From an uncultured Bacilli bacterium (GTDB taxonomy: Bacteria > Bacillota_I > Bacilli_A > RF39 > UBA660): a stretch of DNA of 6,195 nucleotides. This document shows, one piece after another, positions 1-5,265 of the stretch. The DNA lies in NCBI GenBank assembly GCA_947630585.1, contig CANRIE010000122.1, forward strand, positions 1-6,195, in the 5' to 3' direction. Every line of letters begins with the position of its first letter. Within the stretch, counting starts at the first letter, position 1. Under the pieces are notes generated by a model that was given only the letters and a program-made list of their open reading frames with translations, was not told where the DNA came from and ran no database searches. The position numbers were made by a program, and so were the translations under genes.

Positions 1-24
1 TTATATTTTTCTAAAAAAAGTTAT

Positions 25-60
25 ATAATAAAAGGAAAAGATAGATTTATTTATCTATCT
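25..60 (-). terminator. Putative intrinsic terminator overlapping the stop codon of the PD-(D/E)XK gene
   Basis: An 8-bp perfect stem (39-46 with 53-60) encloses a 6-base loop that contains the TAA stop. On the minus strand it is followed by a T-rich run (TTTTCCTTTTATT). The stem is mostly A/T, so it is weak by energy. The plus-strand flank is not T-rich, so it suits only minus-strand transcripts. Confidence 0.4.
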
Positions 61-613
61 CTTGACTGAACTGTAACCTTTTTGTTGTTAATATCTTACC
101 CTCACTATTACGATACATGTACTCATCAAATATTTTCTCGACACCATTTACATAAAAATTATTAAAGTTAACTAATATCGTTGCTGGAATATCTTTATAA
201 TCAGCATTTTGATCTAGGCCACTAATAGCTAATTCTTCCATGTAATGAATGTTTCTTGTTATAATACTTTCATAGAAACCTGATTTGATATTAACCTCTA
301 ATAGCACTTTTCCTGTCTCATCAGTTCCAATTCTAACAGCAACATCCATTTCGGTTTTCTTTTCCCCAACAGTATCATTAGGTGTTTTTCTTGGTAATAA
401 AGTTATCTTACCTTCTAAGTCTTCATAACTAACTTGCAAGATTTTAGAAAGAAGCATTGTTAAAATTGATAAATGGTCAGGATTACCAAACATTATACAG
501 AATGCCTCATCAAAGTGGAGTGCGACAATCTCTCCAGGTTTTAAACCATTTTTAACTTTTTGCATATGGCTAGTCTTTTTTCCCTTTTTAGTCTTTTCTT
601 TTTCTTCTAACAT
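47..613 (-). CDS. PD-(D/E)XK nuclease family (Rpn/PDDEXK_2-like) transposase-related protein, probably C-terminally short
   Basis: The 188-residue product resembles the N-terminal part of the PD-(D/E)XK family called 'transposase' in Firmicutes (PDDEXK_2, related to recombination-promoting Rpn nucleases). After a Lys-rich leader (residues 1-20), the segment LHFDEAFCIMFGN (32-44) matches the family's 'D..FK..FG' opening. TEMDV (87-91) followed by LLEVN (104-108) fits the catalytic D...E-x-N/Q core. NIHYMEELA (121-129) and ILVNFNNF (146-153) fit the usual helix and strand after it. Family members usually run to about 250-330 residues; this one stops just after the core, so it is either truncated or a short form. 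The ATG at 611-613 has a strong TAAGGAGG site six bases upstream. G+C is clearly higher than in the neighbouring genes (23/60 at 301-360 and 25/60 at 481-540, against 12/60 in yabG at 1501-1560), which suggests transfer. Whether it is active cannot be judged; family assignment is fairly secure, exact role is not. Confidence 0.72.
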   Translation of the reverse strand: MLEEKEKTKKGKKTSHMQKVKNGLKPGEIVALHFDEAFCIMFGNPDHLSILTMLLSKILQVSYEDLEGKITLLPRKTPNDTVGEKKTEMDVAVRIGTDETGKVLLEVNIKSGFYESIITRNIHYMEELAISGLDQNADYKDIPATILVNFNNFYVNGVEKIFDEYMYRNSEGKILTTKRLQFSQEIDK

Positions 614-619
614 AAATTT

Positions 620-627
620 CCTCCTTA
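620..627 (-). promoter_or_regulatory. Strong ribosome binding site for the PD-(D/E)XK gene
   Basis: The minus strand reads TAAGGAGG, six bases before the ATG at 611-613. This is a near-perfect Shine-Dalgarno match and fixes the start of the gene. Confidence 0.85.
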
Positions 628-650
628 CAATCGGAAAATTAAATTTCTAA

Positions 651-675
651 TTAATTATTGGCGCCCCATAATTAA
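651..675. repeat. Inverted repeat with a GC-rich centre in the PD-(D/E)XK gene leader
   Basis: TTAATTAT (651-658) and ATAATTAA (668-675) form an 8-bp perfect inverted repeat around TGGCGCCCC, which holds the palindrome GGCGCC. It lies 38 bases upstream of the ATG at 611-613, between the candidate promoter and the ribosome binding site. It could be a leader hairpin or an operator; no binding protein is implied. Confidence 0.4.
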
Positions 676-702
676 CTATCTTATTTAATCCTCCCTATAT
701 AT

Positions 703-733
703 AATATACACGGATTTGAAGTCGTTTTGACAA
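703..733 (-). promoter_or_regulatory. Weak candidate promoter for the PD-(D/E)XK gene
   Basis: On the minus strand TTGTCA (728-733) resembles a -35 box (5 of 6) and TATATT (703-708) a -10 box, but the spacer is 19 bases, longer than optimal. It would give a leader of roughly 80-90 bases containing the inverted repeat at 651-675. Such matches are easy to find by chance in AT-rich DNA. Confidence 0.3.
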
Positions 734-775
734 CCTTTTTAATATTTTTTTCTAACCATATTTTATAAGAGGCTA

Positions 776-806
776 GGAATAAAAAAGGTGATTTCACTTC
801 ACCTTT
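776..806 (-). terminator. Intrinsic terminator, probably ending the yabG-veg transcript
   Basis: A perfect 8-bp stem, AAAGGTGA (784-791) with TCACCTTT (799-806), encloses a 7-base loop. On the minus strand it runs straight into TTTTTTATT (stem end included). It lies about 200 bases beyond the veg stop and upstream of the PD-(D/E)XK gene, so it would separate the two transcription units. Confidence 0.6.
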
Positions 807-1002
807 GTCAAATTGTGTAAAGTAAAAAAAGAATTTTTAAGAAAAAAATAAAGCTAAGTTTATAATATAAATGCTACATCTATATATTTTTTAGCACTAG
901 CTTTCTTTCTTTACTTATATAATATATATAGCTGAGTATTAACAAGAGAAATTTAGAACTAAATTTATTTATTATTCGTTAATCGAATTTTAACCATATA
1001 AA

Positions 1003-1230
1003 TTATTCTTTTTCTAAATCTAATATCTCTAAATTTAAAGTTAAAATATCACTATAAGTAAAAGATTTAATCCTTTCATTATCACCAAGTGTCTTAATTG
1101 TAAAAATAAAGTTATAAGTATTTTCAATACAGCCTTCAAATTCTTCAATTTGATTTCTGGCTCCATTAAATCTAAAATGTAAGGGCTTCCCAATTTCTTT
1201 TTCTAAATCATTTTTTATCTTTGATATCAT
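1003..1230 (-). CDS. veg: Veg family protein (DUF1021)
   Basis: This small 75-residue protein matches Veg of Bacillus subtilis (86 residues), a cytosolic protein reported to affect biofilm formation and highly expressed in growing cells. Its molecular action is not settled. The visible family pattern is GKPLHF (14-19), FNGAR (21-25, equivalent to the usual N-G-G-R), EGCIENTYNFIF (32-43, equivalent to 'G...TYP..F') and the hallmark TYSDILT (58-64). The ATG at 1228-1230 overlaps the TGA stop of yabG as ATGA, so the two are co-transcribed and probably translationally coupled. The only upstream ribosome-binding sequence is a weak GGGG inside yabG. The order yabG-veg is the same as in B. subtilis, which strongly supports both calls. 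The next genes of the B. subtilis order (sspF, ispE) are not found after it in this window. Confidence 0.85.
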   Translation of the reverse strand: MISKIKNDLEKEIGKPLHFRFNGARNQIEEFEGCIENTYNFIFTIKTLGDNERIKSFTYSDILTLNLEILDLEKE

Positions 1231-2003
1231 CTTGGATACCCCACATACATAGTTCCATTAGTAATAATTCCCCCAATTCCTTTAGCACCATATTTGGTTT
1301 TTTCTAAGATACCTATTAAATCAATGGGTTTATTTTTATCACTTAAGGCAACACTTGATGCTATAATGGCTGGGTCTAAAGCATGGATATTTATTCTTTT
1401 GGGACTACTTGCAAAATTAGCACCAGCTTTAATTAATTCCTCATAATTTGATTGGCAAGCCCCAGCTATAATTATTAAACTATCATGGTCTTCATATTTT
1501 CTTGCTTCTTTAACACCTTTAATAAAATTAGCTGTATTTTTATAATTATCATTATCATTTACGGAACCTAATTTTTTATAATAAGCATCATGTCCGGTTA
1601 TTACTAAAATATCTGGATTATATTCTTCTAATAAACCTTTTATATTGCTACTAATTTCATCTTCTTTGATATTAACTCCAATTGCTTTAACATGAACATT
1701 TTTATAAAAATCCATACATCTTTCTAAATACTCTTGATCTCCATCAATATGAACTATTTTTCCTGGTAAATAAAAGTATTCATTTCTATCTAATTCAACA
1801 TGAAATCTATCAAGAAATACTTGATCATCTTTAATATTTTTATTAACCTCAACTTTTTTTAAATCAGATATATCAGCATCTGCTAAAAGTCTAATATTAA
1901 CACCTTTTAAAATAGCAATTCCCGAATCAATATCCATTATTTTAAAAACTGTATCATTATTGTATGAATTACGAGTTACTAAATCACCTATATTAAATGG
2001 CAT
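1227..2003 (-). CDS. yabG: Sporulation-specific cysteine protease YabG
   Basis: YabG (MEROPS family U57) is made in the mother cell during sporulation. In B. subtilis it trims spore coat proteins to allow their cross-linking; in Clostridioides difficile it processes germination proteins such as CspBA and pre-pro-SleC. The N-terminus (FNIGDLVTRNSY, 3-14) forms the small beta-rich domain, which fixes the ATG at 2001-2003; GGAG lies 8 bases upstream. The catalytic part shows HIDGD (85-89), DILVITGHDA (131-140), AGACQS (180-185) with the conserved, likely nucleophilic Cys183, AGANFASSPKR (193-203), IHALDP (206-211) and GIGGIITNG (242-250). At 258 residues it is shorter than the 290 of B. subtilis; the missing part is the linker near residues 55-75, while all conserved blocks are present. 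It should therefore be active. Its presence argues that the organism forms spores or descends recently from one that did. Confidence 0.92.
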   Translation of the reverse strand: MPFNIGDLVTRNSYNNDTVFKIMDIDSGIAILKGVNIRLLADADISDLKKVEVNKNIKDDQVFLDRFHVELDRNEYFYLPGKIVHIDGDQEYLERCMDFYKNVHVKAIGVNIKEDEISSNIKGLLEEYNPDILVITGHDAYYKKLGSVNDNDNYKNTANFIKGVKEARKYEDHDSLIIIAGACQSNYEELIKAGANFASSPKRINIHALDPAIIASSVALSDKNKPIDLIGILEKTKYGAKGIGGIITNGTMYVGYPR

Positions 2004-2125
2004 ATAATCATCTCCAAGAAATTATATGTCAAATATTTTATTTTAGAATAAACTTATTACAATTTAAATCGTTATTTTAATTTGAATCTAATTACAAGAT
2101 AAAATAAATGTTGGGTTTATAATAT

Positions 2126-2170
2126 AAAAAAAATACATTTGTAGAGCTAAATTAGCTGAATACAAATGTA
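2126..2170 (-). terminator. Strong intrinsic terminator of the tRNA-Arg gene
   Basis: A perfect 10-bp stem (TACATTTGTA 2134-2143 with TACAAATGTA 2161-2170) contains a second small palindrome, AGCTAA-A-TTAGCT (2145-2157). On the minus strand it is followed by eight T (2126-2133). It begins 17 bases after the tRNA CCA end. The plus-strand flank has no T run. Confidence 0.85.
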
Positions 2171-2187
2171 GGTAGGAAAAACTATAA

Positions 2188-2262
2188 TGGTGTCCATAGT
2201 AGGAATCGAACCTACATCTGTTCCTTCGGAGGGAACTATACTATCCATTGTACTATACAGAC
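2188..2262 (-). tRNA. tRNA-Arg, anticodon CCG
   Basis: A complete 75-base tRNA folds on the minus strand. The acceptor arm GTCTGTA pairs with TATGGAC (two G-T wobbles), followed by discriminator A and an encoded CCA. The D stem is GTAC/GTAT with loop AATGGATA, the anticodon stem is GTTCC/GGAAC with loop CTCCGAA, the variable loop is AGAT, and the T stem is GTAGG/CCTAC with loop TTCGATT. The anticodon CCG reads CGG (Arg); the A in the D loop at the position-20 region and the A discriminator suit an arginine tRNA. CGG codons occur in both flavoprotein genes of this window, so the tRNA is needed. Confidence 0.96.
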
Positions 2263-2301
2263 ATAAGACTATTAAAATAATAGTTCTTTTTTTATGGTTT
2301 A

Positions 2302-2310
2302 ATTATATCA
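2302..2310 (-). promoter_or_regulatory. Extended -10 promoter of tRNA-Arg
   Basis: The minus strand reads TGATATAAT, an exact extended -10 element (TGN-TATAAT). The region 17 bases upstream (GTTTAT) is a poor -35, as is often tolerated with a TGN extension. Transcription would start near 2295, giving a leader of about 33 bases removed by RNase P. The leader can form a 7-bp AT-only hairpin (2268-2284). Confidence 0.65.
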
Positions 2311-2357
2311 TACTTTTTAAATAAATAAACATAAAAATGAAAATTAATTAAAAAATG

Positions 2358-2386
2358 TTTTAAATAAGTAATATTTATGATATGAT
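2358..2386 (+). promoter_or_regulatory. Extended -10 promoter of the flavoprotein operon
   Basis: TGATATGAT (2378-2386) matches the extended -10 form TGN-TATAAT with one mismatch. The -35 position (TTTTAA, 2358-2363, 17-base spacer) is weak. The expected start near 2393 leaves only about 15 bases of leader before the ATG, just enough for the GGAGGG at 2399-2404. Confidence 0.5.
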
Positions 2387-2407
2387 ATTTATAAATTTGG
2401 AGGGCGT

Positions 2408-3604
2408 ATGGAAATAACGATTGTTGGAGGAGGAGTATCCGGGTTAATTGCTGGAATTACTTTAGCAAGAAATGGAAAAAAAGTTACAATATTAGAAAAA
2501 AATAATAAATGTTGTAAAAAACTATTATTAACAGGTAATGGAAGATGTAACTTTTGGAATCAAAATGTTGATAGTAGTTTTTATCATGCAAGTAATATGG
2601 AGTTATTAGAAGAATTATTAAATTTAAAAAAAGATTTAGTATTAGATTTTATTAAATCAATTGGAATTATTGAGAAAAATATAAATGGTTATTATTATCC
2701 TTATACTAATCAAGCTTTAAGTGTTTATAATGCTATTTTGAATACTGCAAATAATTTAGATATTAAAATAGAATATGAATGTGAAGTTATAAAAATAGAA
2801 AAGAAAGATAAATTTATAATTACAACTAATAAGGGTATTTATCGGTCGGATAAATTAATACTTGCAATGGGAGGTGCGACTTACCCTAAAACTGGAAGTG
2901 ATGGAAGTGGCTATAAATTTGCTAAAGCATTAGGGCATAGCATTAATAAATTATTACCGGTTTTAACAAAATTAAAGGGAAATTATAATTATAAAGATTT
3001 AAAAGGTGTAAGAGCAGAAGTTAGATTAACTTTAGAAGAAAATAATCAAAAGATAAAAAGTGAAGATGGAGAACTAATTTTTACAGATGAGGGAATAAGT
3101 GGTATTTGTGTTTATAATTTAAGTGGAGATGTGATAAGAGGCTTAGCTAACAAAAAAAATGAAAAAATACTAATTAATTTTGTTCCTTGGTTTAAAGGAA
3201 GTAATGAAGAATTAATTAAATTTTTAGATAGGGAAGAAGAGAAAACAAATTATACTTTAAGTCAAATATTAGAAGGATTTTTAAATTATAAATTAGTTAA
3301 TATGATTTTAAAGAAGTTAAAAATTAATAATACAACAAGATTTAAGGATGTAGACAAGATGCAGGTTGTAAATATTTTAAGGGAGTATCCATTTATTCCA
3401 ACAAATGGAGGGGATATTTTAGATTCCCAAGTTACAAGTGGAGGAGTGCCTTTAGAAGAAGTTGATATAAAAAAACTTGAATCAAAAAAAGTTAAAGATT
3501 TATATTTAACAGGAGAAATCTTAGATGTTGATGGAGTATGTGGTGGGTACAATCTTGGATTTGCAATAATGTGTGGATTAATTGTAGGTGATATGAGTGA
3601 TTAG
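2408..3604 (+). CDS. HI0933/BaiN-family FAD-binding flavoprotein
   Basis: This 398-residue protein is a complete member of the HI0933 flavoprotein family (TIGR00275; relatives are called YhiN, YtfP or BaiN, and are often auto-named 'aminoacetone oxidase family FAD-binding enzyme'). The Rossmann FAD site is GGGVSG (7-12) ending in E30. The family signature GNGRCN (43-48) follows, then LAMGGATYPKTGSDGSGY (152-169), a less conserved inserted domain (about 190-330), TSGGV (343-347), LESKKVKDLYLTGEILDVDG (357-376) and CGGYNLGFA (378-386), which closes the FAD site. It is soluble, with no signal peptide. The physiological substrate of most members is unknown; one clostridial relative, BaiN, is linked to reductive steps of bile-acid 7-dehydroxylation, but that cannot be transferred here. 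The ATG at 2408 follows GGAGGG at an unusually short 3-4 bases and leads directly into the FAD motif. Its stop overlaps the next gene by 8 bases. Arg146 is coded by CGG. Confidence 0.9.
   Translation: MEITIVGGGVSGLIAGITLARNGKKVTILEKNNKCCKKLLLTGNGRCNFWNQNVDSSFYHASNMELLEELLNLKKDLVLDFIKSIGIIEKNINGYYYPYTNQALSVYNAILNTANNLDIKIEYECEVIKIEKKDKFIITTNKGIYRSDKLILAMGGATYPKTGSDGSGYKFAKALGHSINKLLPVLTKLKGNYNYKDLKGVRAEVRLTLEENNQKIKSEDGELIFTDEGISGICVYNLSGDVIRGLANKKNEKILINFVPWFKGSNEELIKFLDREEEKTNYTLSQILEGFLNYKLVNMILKKLKINNTTRFKDVDKMQVVNILREYPFIPTNGGDILDSQVTSGGVPLEEVDIKKLESKKVKDLYLTGEILDVDGVCGGYNLGFAIMCGLIVGDMSD
3586..3592 (+). promoter_or_regulatory. Ribosome binding site selecting the GTG start of the COG2509 gene
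   Basis: AGGTGAT matches the downstream part of the Shine-Dalgarno complement (AAGGAGGTGAT) and lies four bases before GTG at 3597. It sits inside the upstream flavoprotein gene. The nearby ATG at 3593 is in the frame of that upstream gene, so GTG is the start. Confidence 0.65.
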
Positions 3605-5180
3605 AATAAGACAAGTTAAAATTAAAGTTTTAGAAGATAATGAAGATAAATGGTTAGAAGTAATTAGTAGAAAGTTAAGAATTAAAAGTTCTAATATAAT
3701 TAAAGTTGCTATTTTAAAAAAATCAATTGATGCAAGAGATAAAAATAATATTTATTTTGTTTATGAATTTAAAGTTTTAGTTAAAAATGAAAATGAGATT
3801 TTAAAGAAAATTAAAAGTGATGATATTAGTATTTACTTAGAACCAAAGTTAGAAATTACAAAAGGAGAAGAGCGCTTAGATTCAAGGATTGTCATAGTTG
3901 GGTCTGGTCCTGCTGGGTTATTTGCTAGTTACTTACTTTCAGAATACGGGTATCATCCTTTAATTATTGAACAAGGAAAAAGGGTTGAAGAAAGAATAAT
4001 TGATGTCGAGAAATTCTGGCAAGAAAATATTCTAGACTTGAATAGCAATGTGCAATTTGGAGAAGGAGGAGCAGGAACTTTTTCGGACGGGAAACTTAAT
4101 ACTTTAATTAAAGATAAAGAAAATTTAAAACAAAAAGTTTTAGAAATATTTGCTCAAAATAAAGCGCCCGAGGAAATTATGTATTTAGCAAATCCTCATA
4201 TTGGAACGGATAATCTTCGAGAGGTTATTAAAAATATGCGTGAAAATATTATTAAAATGGGAGGAGAATTTTGCTTTCAAACTAAGTTAACTAATTTAAT
4301 AATAGAAAATCAAAAACTAGTTGGAATTGAGGTTAACAATAAAGAAATAATTAAGACCAAGAATTTAATATTAGCAATTGGCCATAGTGCTCGTGATACA
4401 TTCGAAATGTTACTTGAAAATAAATTAGAAATTATTCCTAAACCATTTGCAGTTGGCGTTCGGGTTATGCATAACGCGAAGTTAATAAATGAAAATCAAT
4501 ATGGAAAATTTAGTAAGTATCTAACTCCTGCAAGTTATAAATTAACTTATACTACTAAAGATAATCGAGGTGTTTATTCATTTTGTATGTGCCCAGGCGG
4601 GTATGTTGTAAATGCGGCAAGTGAAAAGGAAAGACTTGCTGTAAACGGGATGAGCAATTATAAAAGAGATACCAAGGTTTCTAATTCAGCAATTGTTGTT
4701 ACAGTGTCAAGTAAAGATTATGGAGATAGTACTCTAGATGGTGTTAAATTTCAAAGAGAGTTAGAGCGTCTTGCCTATAATCTGGGTCATGGAAAAATTC
4801 CTATTCAATTATTAAAAGACTTTAAAAATAATCAAGAGTCTAGGACTTTAAGAAAAATTAGGCCGGTTACTAAGGGAGATTATGAACTTACTAACTTAAG
4901 AAGTATTTTACCAGTATTTATTGTTAATTCTATTCTTGAAGCAATAAGTGACTTTGATAAAAAAATACCTGGGTTTGCCTCTGATGATACTATTCTAGCT
5001 GGAATTGAAACTAGAACATCTTCACCAATTAGGATAGTAAGAGATATGAATTTTGAGGCTAACATTAAAGGAATTTATCCATGTGGCGAAGGGGCAGGCT
5101 ATGCAGGTGGGATCACCTCATCAGCAATTGATGGTTTAAAAATTGCTAAATATTTAATTTGTAAGTATAAAAATGACTAA
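3597..5180 (+). CDS. FAD-dependent dehydrogenase, COG2509 family
   Basis: This 527-residue protein is a full-length member of the uncharacterised FAD-dependent dehydrogenases (COG2509). An N-terminal alpha/beta domain (about 1-90), with the family segment KKSIDARDKNNIYFVYEF (41-58), precedes the FAD Rossmann site GSGPAG (102-107). Then come QFGEGGAGTFSDGKLNT (153-169), LAIGHSARDTFEML (259-272), YSFCMCPGGYVVNAASE (327-343), ETRTSSPIRI (471-480) and the closing PCGEGAGYAGGITSSAIDG (495-513). All family blocks are intact. No membrane segment is seen, so it should be cytosolic. Electron donor and substrate are unknown for the family. It starts with GTG, chosen because the segment from MIRIRQVKI matches the family N-terminus and because AGGTGAT lies four bases upstream. 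The 8-base overlap with the preceding flavoprotein implies one mRNA and coupled translation. Arg289 is coded by CGG. Confidence 0.92.
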   Translation: MIRIRQVKIKVLEDNEDKWLEVISRKLRIKSSNIIKVAILKKSIDARDKNNIYFVYEFKVLVKNENEILKKIKSDDISIYLEPKLEITKGEERLDSRIVIVGSGPAGLFASYLLSEYGYHPLIIEQGKRVEERIIDVEKFWQENILDLNSNVQFGEGGAGTFSDGKLNTLIKDKENLKQKVLEIFAQNKAPEEIMYLANPHIGTDNLREVIKNMRENIIKMGGEFCFQTKLTNLIIENQKLVGIEVNNKEIIKTKNLILAIGHSARDTFEMLLENKLEIIPKPFAVGVRVMHNAKLINENQYGKFSKYLTPASYKLTYTTKDNRGVYSFCMCPGGYVVNAASEKERLAVNGMSNYKRDTKVSNSAIVVTVSSKDYGDSTLDGVKFQRELERLAYNLGHGKIPIQLLKDFKNNQESRTLRKIRPVTKGDYELTNLRSILPVFIVNSILEAISDFDKKIPGFASDDTILAGIETRTSSPIRIVRDMNFEANIKGIYPCGEGAGYAGGITSSAIDGLKIAKYLICKYKND

Positions 5181-5181
5181 G

Positions 5182-5213
5182 TATAAGTTAGGAAATTTAT
5201 AAATTTACTTATA
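5182..5213. repeat. Dyad between the flavoprotein operon and the next gene, overlapping a -35 box
   Basis: TATAAGT (5182-5188) pairs with ACTTATA (5207-5213). Inside, AAATTTATAAATTT (5193-5206) is itself a perfect palindrome, with TAGG left as a bulge. No clear T run follows, so it is a poor terminator. It covers the -35 box at 5204-5209 and could be an operator or a weak attenuating hairpin. Confidence 0.4.
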
Positions 5214-5232
5214 GTAATTTCTGTGCTATAAT
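5204..5232 (+). promoter_or_regulatory. Promoter of the tail-anchored protein gene
   Basis: TTTACT (-35, 4 of 6) and a perfect extended -10, TGCTATAAT (5224-5232), are separated by 17 bases. The predicted start near 5239 gives a leader of about 27 bases. This is the best promoter in the window and shows that the downstream gene is its own unit. Confidence 0.75.
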
Positions 5233-5252
5233 TTCTATAGTTAAATAAAATT

Positions 5253-5257
5253 GGAGG
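5253..5257 (+). promoter_or_regulatory. Ribosome binding site that decides the start of the tail-anchored protein
   Basis: GGAGG lies eight bases before the ATG at 5266. The longer reading, from TTG at 5251, would place this site inside the coding region, so ATG 5266 is the true start. Confidence 0.85.
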
Positions 5258-5265
5258 AATTCGAT

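Larger units (their letters stand above)
614..1002. other. 389-base intergenic region without a gene
   Basis: I find no convincing reading frame on either strand between the PD-(D/E)XK gene and veg. The region holds the ribosome binding site (620-627), an inverted repeat with a GGCGCC core (651-675), a weak promoter (703-733), a minus-strand terminator (776-806), a less regular hairpin (850-904) and a small AT-rich palindrome (949-966). The rest is plain A/T-rich spacer. Confidence 0.7.

Noticed and set aside
727..732. Perfect plus-strand TTGACA
   Set aside because: No -10 box occurs at a suitable distance and no plus-strand gene follows before 2408.
858..871. 14-base repeat GTTTATAATATAAA, also at 2115-2128
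   Set aside because: It is almost pure A/T, lies in unrelated intergenic contexts and is plausible by chance in this composition.
949..966. Palindrome AAATTTAG-AA-CTAAATTT just beyond veg as its terminator
   Set aside because: The minus-strand tail is CTCTTG rather than a T run and the loop is too small; the hairpin at 776-806 is better.
2268..2297. Plus-strand hairpin ACTATTA-AAA-TAATAGT followed by a T run, as a terminator
   Set aside because: No plus-strand gene lies upstream and the stem is almost entirely A/T; it is more simply the leader of the minus-strand tRNA transcript.
3286..3552. Minus-strand reading frame of 88 codons
   Set aside because: It lies wholly inside the well-supported HI0933-family gene on the opposite strand, has no ribosome binding site, and encodes no recognisable protein.
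4880..5065. Minus-strand reading frame of 61 codons
   Set aside because: It is antisense to conserved parts of the COG2509 gene and is a product of AT-rich codon composition.
5251..5265. TTG at 5251 as the start of the tail-anchored protein
   Set aside because: It would make the GGAGG at 5253-5257 coding; the ATG at 5266 has ideal spacing from it.
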